Below, piece by piece: positions 32,357-39,562 of a stretch of DNA of 64,000 bases. The stretch spans positions 56,754 through 120,753 of the forward strand of contig JAFXAK010000003.1 in the NCBI GenBank assembly GCA_017517135.1. The letters run 5' to 3'. Numbering within the stretch: position 1 is the stretch's first letter; each line of letters starts with the position of its first letter. Position numbers and translations under genes: made by a program. Source of the DNA: Clostridia bacterium. GTDB taxonomy: Bacteria; Bacillota; Clostridia; Oscillospirales; Acutalibacteraceae. The notes under the pieces were generated by a model. It worked only from the letters and a program-made list of their open reading frames with translations. It searched no databases and was not told the origin of the DNA.

Positions 32357-33773
32357 AATTATAATTAAAAATCTTTTCGGAATAACCGAAACACAGCTTG
32401 ACGGACAGAGCGTTGAGCTTTCCGGAAAAAACGGTGTGGGTAAGTCCTCTGTGCTGGATGCGGTCAGATATGCTCTTACAAATCGTTCTGACCGTGATTA
32501 CATAATCAGAAACGGTGAAAAAGAGGGCGAAATCCTTATTGAAACCGATACGGGGTTATCCATTACCCGTAAGAAGCGAAACGGCAAGAGCGACTATAAA
32601 ATGATAAAAGCCAACGAAAGAGAGGTGCATTCTCCCGAGAGCTTTCTTTCAGAGCTTTTCACTCCCTTACAGCTCAATCCTGTTGAGTTCCTGTCCTTGC
32701 CCGCTAAGGAGCAGAACAGGGAAATACTTAATCTTATAGATTTTGAATGGGACCTTTCGTGGATACAGCAGCAGTTCGGGGAAATCCCCGAGGGTGTTGA
32801 TTATTCGCAGCACATCCTTCAGGTTCTTAACGACATTCAGAGTGAGAACGGTGTTTATTATCTTCGCCGTCAGGAGCTTAACCGTGATATCCGAAACAAG
32901 AGAGCATTTATTGCCGAGATTGCCGCCGGTATACCCGACGGCTACAAGGCGGACAAATGGGAGGAATACGACCTCGGAGCGAAATACAGAGAGCTTGCCG
33001 AAAAGGAAAAGCACAACTCTCAGGTGCTCAGAGCAAAGGCTTTTCAGGAGAGCTATAACAACAAGATAAGAGGGCTCGAGGCTGACAGGGAGCTTGAAAA
33101 ATCTGCTTTCAGGAAGACTATGGCAGCCCAAAGAGAGGACCTTCAGAGCATGATTGAAAAGGCCAGGGAGCAGATATACAGAGCTGAAAGGGAAATTGCC
33201 TCGATGGATGAGAAAATCAGTGCTAATGATGCCGTGCTTGATGCCAACTTTGAGGCTGCAAAGGCAAAGCTTGACGGGGATATGAATGTTGCTGCCGAGT
33301 ATTCGGGCAGGGAAGTGTTTGATGTTTCGTCACTTCAGGCTGAGATTAACGAAGCAGAGCAGATGAAGAAGCTCATCAATGAATACTGCCGTATGAAGAA
33401 GATGCAGGGCGAGCTTGATGAGCTTGAGAATTCGTCCTCGGCTCTTACGGAAAAAATTGAGCTTGCGAGAAGTCTGCCCGGGGAAATTCTCAAGGAGGCT
33501 GTTATTCCCGTTGCCGGTCTTACTGTTGAGGACGGACTGCCGCTTGTGAACGGTCTTCCCGTTTCAAATCTTTCTGAGGGTGAAAAATTTGATTTATGTA
33601 TCAATATAGCTCTGAGCAGACCGAACAGTCTGCAGCTGATTCTTCTCGACGGTATGGAGAAGTTTTCGCTTGAAAACCGTATGAAGCTCTATGAAAAATG
33701 CAAGGCGAAGGGCTTACAGTTTATCGCTACAAGAACGGATAATTCAAACGAGCTGGAGGTTACGGCTTTATGA
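32343..33773 (+). CDS. RecF/SbcC-like AAA ATPase
   Basis: A 476-residue ABC-type ATPase. Walker A is ELSGKNGVGKSSVLDAVRYA (about residues 26-45). The C-terminal signature and Walker B lie at NLSEGEKFDLCINIALS and LQLILLDGMEKF. Between them is a coiled coil of about 200 residues without a CxxC zinc hook, so it is a small SMC/Rad50-type protein. With the PD-(D/E)XK nuclease overlapping its 3' end (ATGA) it probably forms a DNA-end-processing complex for phage recombination. Confidence 0.82.
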   Translation: MKTTKIIIKNLFGITETQLDGQSVELSGKNGVGKSSVLDAVRYALTNRSDRDYIIRNGEKEGEILIETDTGLSITRKKRNGKSDYKMIKANEREVHSPESFLSELFTPLQLNPVEFLSLPAKEQNREILNLIDFEWDLSWIQQQFGEIPEGVDYSQHILQVLNDIQSENGVYYLRRQELNRDIRNKRAFIAEIAAGIPDGYKADKWEEYDLGAKYRELAEKEKHNSQVLRAKAFQESYNNKIRGLEADRELEKSAFRKTMAAQREDLQSMIEKAREQIYRAEREIASMDEKISANDAVLDANFEAAKAKLDGDMNVAAEYSGREVFDVSSLQAEINEAEQMKKLINEYCRMKKMQGELDELENSSSALTEKIELARSLPGEILKEAVIPVAGLTVEDGLPLVNGLPVSNLSEGEKFDLCINIALSRPNSLQLILLDGMEKFSLENRMKLYEKCKAKGLQFIATRTDNSNELEVTAL

Positions 33774-34549
33774 TAAGAGTTACGGCTGAAAATTACTATT
33801 CAAAAGAGGTCGCACAGGAATATATGAGTGCTTCACAGTATAAGGCTTTTCTTGACTGTGAAGCCGCCGCTCTGGCCCAAATCCGGGGAGAATATGTCCG
33901 TCCCGTGACGACTGCCTTGCTGATAGGCTCATATGTTGACGCTCATTTCGAGGGAACGCTTGATTTATTTATTGCGAAGCATCCCGAAATCTTCAAGCGT
34001 GACGGCTCTCTCAAGAGTGAATATGAGCATGCGGACTACATAATAAGCCGCATTGAAGCACAAAGAGAAATGATGTACTACTTTGACGGTGAAAAGCAGA
34101 AAATTTTCACGGGAGAGATAGCCGGCGTGCCGTTTCGCTGCAAGGTTGACATATTCAAGGAAGCCGAAGCTATCGTTGACGGCAAGATAATGAAGGACTT
34201 TGAGGATGTGTATGTCCCCGAGCAGGGCCGTCTTCCCTGGTACGAAGCCTGGGGCTATGACAAGCAGGGAGCTATATATCAGGAGCTTGTGCGACAGAAT
34301 GCGGGTGCAAAGCTGCCGTTTATTCTCAATGCGGCAACGAAGGAAACAGAGCCTGACCTTGATTTGCTGCAACTTAATCAGTCCATTCTCGATTTTGAGC
34401 TTGAGAAGGTAGAGGAGAACGCTCCCCGCTTTGACGGCATTAAAAAGGGGATTTTCGAGCCTGTCCGCTGTGAGAAGTGCGCATACTGCCGCAGAACAAA
34501 AAAGGTTAAATTGAGAATGCAGGAGGTGCTGTGCGATGGCGGCGAATAA
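33770..34549 (+). CDS. PD-(D/E)XK nuclease-like protein (DUF3799/RecE-type)
   Basis: A 259-residue nuclease of the RecB/exonuclease VIII type. The core is LIGSYVDAHF (His motif), RCKVDIF, the catalytic AIVDGKI (Asp, Lys) and the downstream WGYDKQGAIYQELV helix. A C-terminal VRCEKCAYCRR cluster could hold a metal. It overlaps the ATPase by 4 nt and ssb by 14 nt, a coupled block for making and protecting single-stranded ends. Confidence 0.82.
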   Translation: MIRVTAENYYSKEVAQEYMSASQYKAFLDCEAAALAQIRGEYVRPVTTALLIGSYVDAHFEGTLDLFIAKHPEIFKRDGSLKSEYEHADYIISRIEAQREMMYYFDGEKQKIFTGEIAGVPFRCKVDIFKEAEAIVDGKIMKDFEDVYVPEQGRLPWYEAWGYDKQGAIYQELVRQNAGAKLPFILNAATKETEPDLDLLQLNQSILDFELEKVEENAPRFDGIKKGIFEPVRCEKCAYCRRTKKVKLRMQEVLCDGGE

Positions 34550-34925
34550 CAGTGTTAATCTTATAGGCCGTCTTGTGCGTGATCCCGAAATGAGGGTGAC
34601 ACAGAATGCGAATGAGGTAGTGTCCTTTTGCATAGCTGTTGAAAACGGATACGGGGACAGCAAGCGGACAGCTTTCATAAATTGCGTAGCGTGGCGAAAA
34701 ACGGCTGTATTTATCGAGAAGTATTTTTGCAAGGGAAATATGATTGCAGTGCAGGGAATTCTTGATACGAGGGAATATACCGAAAAAAACGGCTATAAAA
34801 GAACTGTTACAGAGGTGACGGTTGATTCTGCTTCATTCTGCGGCGGGCAGACACCCAAGCCGCCTGCTGATAATGAGCCCTATGTTCCGCCTGAAATTGT
34901 TGACGACGAAGATTTGCGGTTTTAA
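34536..34925 (+). CDS. ssb: Single-stranded DNA-binding protein
   Basis: A 129-residue OB-fold SSB: SVNLIGRLVRDPEMRVTQNA at the start, FINCVAWRKTAVFIEKYFCKG in the centre, GILDTREYTEKNGYKR and TEVTVDSASF. The acidic tail ends EIVDDEDLRF, a variant of the usual D-D-(I/L)PF end that recruits partner proteins. It is made from the recombination/replication operon and protects phage single strands. Confidence 0.94.
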   Translation: MAANNSVNLIGRLVRDPEMRVTQNANEVVSFCIAVENGYGDSKRTAFINCVAWRKTAVFIEKYFCKGNMIAVQGILDTREYTEKNGYKRTVTEVTVDSASFCGGQTPKPPADNEPYVPPEIVDDEDLRF

Positions 34926-34937
34926 GGGGGTGCTGAA

Positions 34938-35396
34938 ATGAATATATTTGTTGACACCCGGGAAAAGCAGCGTGCCATTAAAAAGATAGTTGCCGAATTC
35001 GAAAAGCAGGGTGTTGGTTATGCGAGCACGAAGCTCTTTGTGGGCGACTATCAGAGGGCGGACAACTCTCTTCTTGTTATCGACCGCAAGCAGAATCTTC
35101 TTGAGGTCTGCACCAATGTGGGACAGGACCGTGAAAGGTTCGTCAGGGAGCTTAAAAGAGCCCGTGAAATGGGCGTTAAAATCATTTTTCTTGTTGAGCA
35201 CGGTAAAGATGTCAATTCTCTTGAAGAGGTTAAAAAATGGCAAAATCCGCGGCTTAAAGACAGTCCGCTTGCATTGTCCGGAGAGAGGCTTTACAAGATT
35301 TTAAGCGTACTCGAAAAAAACTACGGCTGTGAATTTCAGTTTTGCACAAAAAATGAAACGGGAACCAGGATAATTCAGCTGCTCGGAGGTGAATAA
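34938..35396 (+). CDS. ERCC4-domain nuclease
   Basis: A 152-residue XPF/ERCC4-type nuclease domain: NIFVDTREKQ (first Asp/Arg-Glu-Lys), KLFVGDYQRADNSLLVIDRK (GDY and the Asp-Arg-Lys form of the ERK motif), RFVRELKRAREMGVKIIFLVE. Such stand-alone phage enzymes cut flaps or branched DNA. It lies between ssb and the replication initiator, 12 and 3 nt from its neighbours, which fits a role in resolving replication or recombination intermediates. Confidence 0.85.
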   Translation: MNIFVDTREKQRAIKKIVAEFEKQGVGYASTKLFVGDYQRADNSLLVIDRKQNLLEVCTNVGQDRERFVRELKRAREMGVKIIFLVEHGKDVNSLEEVKKWQNPRLKDSPLALSGERLYKILSVLEKNYGCEFQFCTKNETGTRIIQLLGGE

Positions 35397-35399
35397 CAT

Positions 35400-36263
35400 T
35401 TGAAGCCGAGCACATTTATAAAGCTGGACCGTAATATTCTTGATTCTTCTTATTTTGATGATGCGGAAGTGCTCCGTGTCTGGATTACTTTACTTATTCT
35501 TGCTGCCCATAAGAACACCGAGGTAAACGGTATTGAGCTTTTAAGAGGGCAGCTGCTGACAACATATGCTGCCCTGTGTGAGCGGCTCGGTCTTTCTTTG
35601 AAAAAAATCCGTATCATTCTTGACCGCTTCGAGGCGGACGGCTCTATTTTCCGTGAGAGTGTGAAAAACAGATACACAATCATTACGATTGTGAATTATG
35701 AGCTTTATCAGGGAGGGGCAAACCAAACGGCAAACCAAATCGAAAAAAAGGGCAAACCAAACGGCAAACCGAAAAATGCCGATGAAGCCTTGAAAAATAA
35801 CGGTTTTTGTTCCGACAATGAGCCTATTAGGGCAAACCAAACGGCAAACCAAATCGAAAAAAAGGGCAAACCAAACGGCAATGATACAAGAATATTTAAA
35901 GAATATTTAAAAGAATCTCATAAAGAAGGTAAGTGTGTAGTAGTTAATAACTTACCTGAAGAAACTAAAGATAAACAAAATAATAATAAAGATTTATACG
36001 ACGGCGACGAACCTCCCCTCCTGAGTGGGGATGAGTATTATCAGATACAGCCGATTTACGGAGTATGGACCGATTCGGCGGTGATGCTTTCTCCTTATCA
36101 GTCGGACAAGCTTGGGGAAATACTTTCTTTTGAAGAGTATATGATTTACACCGAGAGGCTTTCGAATTTTCTTGAAAAGGTAGCTTGTGAAACGGGGGAG
36201 CCTCCGAACATAAACCATTACAGGACGATTCTGAAGTGGGTTAAAGAGGATCGTCGGGCATAG
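35400..36263 (+). CDS. Phage replication initiator/replisome organiser-like protein
   Basis: A 287-residue protein with a TTG start. The N-terminus (FIKLDRNILDSSYFDDAEVL, then ERLGLSLKKIRIILDRFEADG) is a winged helix of the phage replisome-organiser/DnaD-N type. The C-terminal part is DnaD-like and helical. The middle (about residues 105-165) is low complexity and carries the repeat ANQTANQIEKKGKPNG twice, encoded by DNA iterons. Initiator genes that contain their own origin are known (phage lambda O). It should load the host helicase. Confidence 0.78.
   Translation: MKPSTFIKLDRNILDSSYFDDAEVLRVWITLLILAAHKNTEVNGIELLRGQLLTTYAALCERLGLSLKKIRIILDRFEADGSIFRESVKNRYTIITIVNYELYQGGANQTANQIEKKGKPNGKPKNADEALKNNGFCSDNEPIRANQTANQIEKKGKPNGNDTRIFKEYLKESHKEGKCVVVNNLPEETKDKQNNNKDLYDGDEPPLLSGDEYYQIQPIYGVWTDSAVMLSPYQSDKLGEILSFEEYMIYTERLSNFLEKVACETGEPPNINHYRTILKWVKEDRRA
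35716..35881 (+). repeat. Iteron cluster, candidate phage replication origin
   Basis: GGCAAACC occurs seven times, at 35717, 35729, 35751, 35763, 35831, 35843 and 35865, all in one orientation with 12- and 22-base spacing. A block of 52 bases (35716-35767) returns unchanged at 35830-35881, exactly 114 bases (38 codons) later. An A/T-rich stretch with AGAATATTTAAA twice (from about 35889) follows, as expected for a duplex-unwinding element. Confidence 0.75.
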
Positions 36264-36281
36264 GAAAGGTGAGAAAATAGG

Positions 36282-36815
36282 ATGAATGATAGAAAAGTTA
36301 ATCCCGAGATTGAAAGAGATCAACCGTCTTTTGAAGTAAGGGCAGAATCTTTGAAGAAAAGAACAAAAGAATTCTTCTCTACATATGAAAATCCAGACGG
36401 TAGTGAAGACCGGCTTGAAATATGTTTAATCCGCGAGGGGCACAGGACTGTATTGCTGGCAGAAGAAGAAATCAAACGCTTAAAGACAGAACTTAAAAGG
36501 TTGAACGAGGAATACATGAGCCTTGAAGCAGCATACAGAGAACAGGAAGACTATGAAAGTCAGATTCTTGAGGGTGTAGAAGTTTGTGCCTGTTGTCACG
36601 AAAAATATGACGAAAAGATAAAACAAGCAAAAACCGAAGCAATAAAAGAGTTTGCGAAACGAGCAAACAAAATGATAACCGAGGTTTATAATAAGCATAT
36701 ATTCGGTTCTAACGATTTAGATGATGCGGAAAAAGATGCAGTGATAAACTTTTCTGATGATGTCACATATGGTCTTGCTAACCTCTTAAAAGAAATGGCA
36801 GGTGAAACGGAATGA
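36282..36815 (+). CDS. Phage accessory protein, coiled coil with CxxC
   Basis: A 177-residue charged protein. A coiled coil runs through LLAEEEIKRLKTELKRLNEE, a CACCHEKY motif (two close Cys pairs) follows, then AKTEAIKEFAKRANKM. The end NLLKEMAGETE is shared with the product of 38227-38445. Function unknown. It begins an array of small accessory genes joined by stop-start overlaps. Confidence 0.6.
   Translation: MNDRKVNPEIERDQPSFEVRAESLKKRTKEFFSTYENPDGSEDRLEICLIREGHRTVLLAEEEIKRLKTELKRLNEEYMSLEAAYREQEDYESQILEGVEVCACCHEKYDEKIKQAKTEAIKEFAKRANKMITEVYNKHIFGSNDLDDAEKDAVINFSDDVTYGLANLLKEMAGETE
36790..36814 (+). repeat. 25-base gene-junction repeat, copy 1
   Basis: The bases from 36790 to 36814 (core GAAATGGCAGGTGAAACGG, then AATG) match 38408-38432 exactly. 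Each copy holds the 3' end of one gene, the ribosome site AGGTGA and the ATG of the next gene. Confidence 0.7.
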
Positions 36816-37051
36816 GTGAATTGAAACCTTGTCCGTTCTGTGGCAGTACAAGCCTTAAAATCGAAAGCAAGCATCACGGAACACATTATTACAGCGGAAC
36901 ACACAGTGTAACCGTTAGATGTAATAAATGTCATGCAAGAGGTGGAACGGCATCCTGCAAAGTTGAAAAAGGTAAATATAGTGCTGATAACGAAACGGAG
37001 CAGAAAGCCATTGAAAAATGGAACACTCGCCTACAAACAGAAAGGCGGTGA
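36812..37051 (+). CDS. Lar-type restriction alleviation protein
   Basis: A 79-residue zinc-ribbon protein: LKPCPFCGSTSLKIES with a second pair in VRCNKCHARGGTAS, and the closing AIEKWNTR typical of the Lar_restr_allev family. Family members blunt type I restriction in lambdoid phages, although many homologues are untested. It overlaps the preceding stop by 4 nt. A plausible antirestriction gene expressed early. Confidence 0.85.
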   Translation: MSELKPCPFCGSTSLKIESKHHGTHYYSGTHSVTVRCNKCHARGGTASCKVEKGKYSADNETEQKAIEKWNTRLQTERR

Positions 37052-37057
37052 GGGGTG

Positions 37058-37282
37058 ATGGCTGAATTTGAGGTAAGAGATGTTGTATGCGATTATGGTG
37101 TGTATGAAGATGGCGAATTGAAATTGATACTTAATTCAAGACGAATTGCGTTACAAATTGTTGAATTGTTAAAAGAAGATGAACGCATACACAGAGAATT
37201 AAATCCTATCAAAGATTATCCGCCATATTTGGATTGTCCAAAGCACGCACGCACACCAAAAGAAAGAGGTGCAGAAGAATGA
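37058..37282 (+). CDS. Small phage accessory protein
   Basis: A 74-residue protein (AEFEVRDVVCDYGVYEDGEL, then LNSRRIALQIVELLKEDERI). It resembles small phage proteins with a short beta-hairpin followed by one long helix. The start could be the GTG at 37055 or the ATG at 37058; I prefer ATG, four bases after GGTGAGG. It overlaps the next gene by 4 nt. No function assigned. Confidence 0.55.
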   Translation: MAEFEVRDVVCDYGVYEDGELKLILNSRRIALQIVELLKEDERIHRELNPIKDYPPYLDCPKHARTPKERGAEE

Positions 37283-37545
37283 CCTTTGAAGATGTAAAAC
37301 GAATAAGAAATAACCCGACAGAACCTTGTGACATCAAGGAGCTGCAAAAGCTGATTGATATTGCCGTTGAAAAGCAGATTCCGCAGAAACCGAACTTTCA
37401 AGGTGACGGATATGCAGACGGTGAGCTTGTATATGATTTTGCAGAATGTCCCGTTTGCGGATGCGATTTTGAAGAAGAAACAAGGGATTGGGGCTGTAAG
37501 CATTGCCCCGATTGCGGACAGGCTTTGGATTGGGGGGATTCATAA
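37279..37545 (+). CDS. Small zinc-ribbon phage protein
   Basis: An 88-residue protein with a helical N-terminus (TFEDVKRIRNNP, IKELQKLIDIAVEKQ) and two Cys pairs (CPVCGCDFEEE ... CKHCPDCGQALDWGD) forming a rubredoxin-like zinc ribbon. The ATG at 37279 overlaps the preceding TGA; an upstream in-frame start lies inside that gene. Function unknown. Confidence 0.6.
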   Translation: MTFEDVKRIRNNPTEPCDIKELQKLIDIAVEKQIPQKPNFQGDGYADGELVYDFAECPVCGCDFEEETRDWGCKHCPDCGQALDWGDS

Positions 37546-37706
37546 TGGATAAGTACTGTTGTTCATTTGTCTGCGGTTCAGAACACAACTGTACTTTTGA
37601 TTGTGTAGGATGTGAATTTCAATATGACTGTGAGTTTTGCAATAACGAGGCTTGCGAACATCACGGCAAGAGTGAAGATGAAATTGACTGGGGGGATTTA
37701 GAATGA
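37545..37706 (+). CDS. Tiny Cys-rich phage protein
   Basis: A 53-residue protein with nine cysteines (KYCCSFVCGSEHNC, DCVGCEF, YDCEFCNNEAC), likely to bind one or two metal ions. Its ATG shares one base with the previous stop (TAATG). The last residues (EIDWGDLE) resemble the end of the preceding protein (ALDWGDS), hinting at an old duplication. Confidence 0.55.
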   Translation: MDKYCCSFVCGSEHNCTFDCVGCEFQYDCEFCNNEACEHHGKSEDEIDWGDLE

Positions 37707-38230
37707 CCGAAGCAGAGATTATAAAATCTTATGAATTGTGTTTTGCTGAAAAGGGTACAACCTATACTTGTGCTGTATGTCCTTATCATAGCTTTGGAGA
37801 GCTTTGCAAGGTCGAGAGAGACAAAGATGCTTTTGAGTTTATCAAAAACTACAAGGCAAACATTGATAAGTGTATAAGCATTATATGCAAAAAAGAAGAT
37901 ATGGAACAGCTTATATCCAGAGAAAGACAACAGTATTATGATGAGCTTCAGGCGGCAAAGGCAGAGAATGAAAGGTTGAAAGCAGAAAATGGGATACTTT
38001 CAAAAAATGCGGATACGGCTTTTCAAGACGGATTGAATGAAGCTCAAGAGGTATACGCAGAGCAGATTAAAAAAGAGGTCAAAGCCGAAGCCGTCAAAGA
38101 GTTTTCGGAGAGGTTGAAAGAGGCATTGAACAATGTTGCAAGAGTGAATGTTGATGATTTCGATTACTTTGTCATTAGTCTTGGTTTTATCGACAACCTC
38201 GTAAAAGAAATGGTGGGTGATTCAGAGTGA
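37703..38230 (+). CDS. Phage accessory protein, coiled coil
   Basis: A 175-residue protein. The N-terminal part has four Cys (CAVCPYHSFGELC and others). A long coiled coil follows (QQYYDELQAAKAENERLKAE), then AEAVKEFSERLKEALNN and the end NLVKEMVGDSE, like the 36282 gene product. The two are probably distant paralogues. It overlaps both neighbours by 4 nt. Function unknown. Confidence 0.55.
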   Translation: MTEAEIIKSYELCFAEKGTTYTCAVCPYHSFGELCKVERDKDAFEFIKNYKANIDKCISIICKKEDMEQLISRERQQYYDELQAAKAENERLKAENGILSKNADTAFQDGLNEAQEVYAEQIKKEVKAEAVKEFSERLKEALNNVARVNVDDFDYFVISLGFIDNLVKEMVGDSE

Positions 38231-38445
38231 GAAAAAAAGGCAAGGCAATAGCGATAGTTAAAGACATTACAAGTGATAGATTTACTGATGAAGAAAAGGC
38301 AGAAGCAATCTATCTTGTTATGAATATGGCAACTCATATGAGTATTACAAAAGATGAACTTATCAACGCTATAAAATGGCTTTGGCATAATGCTTATGAA
38401 TATGTTGAAGAAATGGCAGGTGAAACGGAATGCAAGATAGATTGA
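38227..38445 (+). CDS. Small phage accessory protein, GTG start
   Basis: A 72-residue protein starting at GTG (38227) inside the preceding stop region. Mostly helical (TDEEKAEAIYLVMNMATHMS, KDELINAIKWLWHN). Its C-terminal EEMAGETE is encoded by the junction repeat at 38408-38432, so it shares its tail with the 36282 gene product. It overlaps the next gene by 16 nt. Confidence 0.5.
   Translation: MRKKGKAIAIVKDITSDRFTDEEKAEAIYLVMNMATHMSITKDELINAIKWLWHNAYEYVEEMAGETECKID
38408..38432 (+). repeat. 25-base gene-junction repeat, copy 2
   Basis: Identical to 36790-36814. The ATG of the downstream gene (38430) is the last triplet of the repeat, as the ATG at 36812 is in copy 1. Confidence 0.7.
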
Positions 38446-38735
38446 TTGAGTTGTTGGAAGACACTCTACACGAATGGGAATGCGATGCACAGCCCGAAAC
38501 AATATCACAAATTGCCGAACATCTTCTTGAAAACGGTGTAATTGTGCCGCCTTGTAAAGTGGGTGATACAGTGTTTCAAGTAGGAACAGACAGAAAAATT
38601 TATCAATTCACAATTTCAAAATTGATTTATGACACAGACGGAATTGCTTTTGATGAAAGGGCAATCGGCAAAAGTATTTTCCTCACCAAAGCAGAAGCCG
38701 AACAGGCATTGAGAAAGGAAGATGAGGGGAAATGA
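38430..38735 (+). CDS. Phage accessory protein with SH3-like segment
   Basis: A 101-residue protein. The helical N-terminus (LIELLEDTLHEWECDAQPE) leads to IVPPCKVGDTVFQVGTDRKI and FTISKLIYDTDGIAF, a small beta-barrel common in phage accessory proteins. The C-terminus KSIFLTKAEAEQALRK, with sequence of the 'FLTREEAEKAL' kind, is also widespread in gut Clostridia phages. Role unknown. Confidence 0.6.
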   Translation: MQDRLIELLEDTLHEWECDAQPETISQIAEHLLENGVIVPPCKVGDTVFQVGTDRKIYQFTISKLIYDTDGIAFDERAIGKSIFLTKAEAEQALRKEDEGK

Positions 38736-39070
38736 ACAAAAACGAGCTTTATGACCTTGAAATAGAGGTACACAAAAAAGTCGATATTATAAAGAATGAA
38801 CAAGCCGAATATGTGCGAGGGGTTGAAAAGGGTATTGATTTGATGTTTGATGCCGTGAGAACATTTCTTCGCAAAGAAGCGGAGCGAGACCACCCAACCG
38901 AGAAAGGCGGGGAGGATATGTCTGAAAAGATGATTTATTGCAACAATCTGGAATGTGTGAAAGAGGAATGTCCTCGTCATTATAAGCAAATTGAAGAGTG
39001 TTATAAGCCTCAGGAGGCTCGGGACTTTTCGGGTTCGGATGAATGTCTGAAGATGAAAGAAAGCAGGTGA
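38732..39070 (+). CDS. Phage accessory protein
   Basis: A 112-residue protein: a charged helical N-terminal half (NKNELYDLEIEVHKKVDIIK) followed by a Cys-containing C-terminal half (IYCNNLECVKEECPRHYKQ). It could be two short proteins fused, since an internal ATG follows GGCGGGGAGGAT near 38917. No function recognised. Confidence 0.5.
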   Translation: MNKNELYDLEIEVHKKVDIIKNEQAEYVRGVEKGIDLMFDAVRTFLRKEAERDHPTEKGGEDMSEKMIYCNNLECVKEECPRHYKQIEECYKPQEARDFSGSDECLKMKESR

Positions 39071-39162
39071 TTATTAATCCCTTGCCGGGTGTTCCGAAAA
39101 ATGCATTTATAGGAGGAGAAGAACAGCACCCGGCAGGGGAGAAAACAAAAGGAGGGATTTGA
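39043..39162 (+). CDS. Possible 39-residue ORF over a strong hairpin
   Basis: ATG at 39043 (MSEDERKQVIINPLPGVPKN at the start) to TGA at 39162, sharing two bases with the next ATG. It lacks a near ribosome site, and most of it is covered by a stable inverted repeat (39079-39139). The coding call is therefore weak; the DNA may be regulatory only. Confidence 0.3.
   Translation: MSEDERKQVIINPLPGVPKNAFIGGEEQHPAGEKTKGGI
39079..39139 (+). promoter_or_regulatory. Long hairpin with a ribosome-site-like loop
   Basis: CCCTTGCCGGGTG (39079-39091) pairs with CACCCGGCAGGGG (39127-39139), with one G-T pair. The loop holds TAGGAGGAGAA. There is no T-run. It lies just before the gene at 39162 and could control its translation or RNA processing. 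Confidence 0.45.
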
Positions 39163-39392
39163 TGAAAGGGAACATATCGATTGATATTAAGGTGAATTGT
39201 CCGTTCTATGACAGGAATGTCAACGGAGATTCTTTCAGATGTGAAAGCACTCTCAAATCAGCGAAGTTTGATGTTGTTGTTTTCGATTCGTCCGAAAAGA
39301 AACGGCAGTTTATGAAACGGCATTGCTTTTTTATTGACGGCAAGAGCTGTGCAAGAGCTAAGGCTCTTTTAGCAAAATATGAGGAAAAATAG
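39162..39392 (+). CDS. Small Cys-containing phage protein
   Basis: A 76-residue protein (KGNISIDIKVNCPFYDRNVN, then FMKRHCFFIDGKSCARAKAL). The pattern of C-PFY-D near the start and a later H-C...C resembles small phage zinc-binding proteins of unknown role. ATG at 39162 after AAAGGAGGG, a strong site. It is the last gene before the early-region terminators. Confidence 0.6.
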   Translation: MKGNISIDIKVNCPFYDRNVNGDSFRCESTLKSAKFDVVVFDSSEKKRQFMKRHCFFIDGKSCARAKALLAKYEEK

Positions 39393-39420
39393 CCCCTGTG
39401 GAGTTCGGCTTCCACGGGGG
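39393..39420 (+). terminator. Hairpin after the early region
   Basis: CCCCTGTGGA (39393-39402) with TCCACGGGGG (39411-39420). The T-run is poor, so termination may be partial; a better terminator follows at 39486. Confidence 0.5.
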
Positions 39421-39485
39421 TGATATATTTCTCTCTTTGCATTAAAAACAGTTTTAAGGCAGAAAAACAGAACATTTTTTTATTT

Positions 39486-39521
39486 CCGCTCCCGAAATGG
39501 GGGAGTGGTTTTATTTTTTTT
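39486..39521 (+). terminator. Terminator between early and packaging genes
   Basis: CCGCTCCC (39486-39493) with GGGAGTGG (39501-39508), then TTTTATTTTTTTT. It separates the early operon from terminase. I see no consensus promoter between it and the terminase start, so late genes may need read-through or a special late promoter. Confidence 0.7.
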
Positions 39522-39562
39522 GTTAATATTTCATCAAGAGAAGAAAAAAGGAGTGAGGACAG

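Noticed and set aside
33965-34732. Minus-strand ORF of 255 codons in the recombination block
   Set aside because: Antisense to the nuclease and ssb genes, both with clear motifs; no ribosome site.
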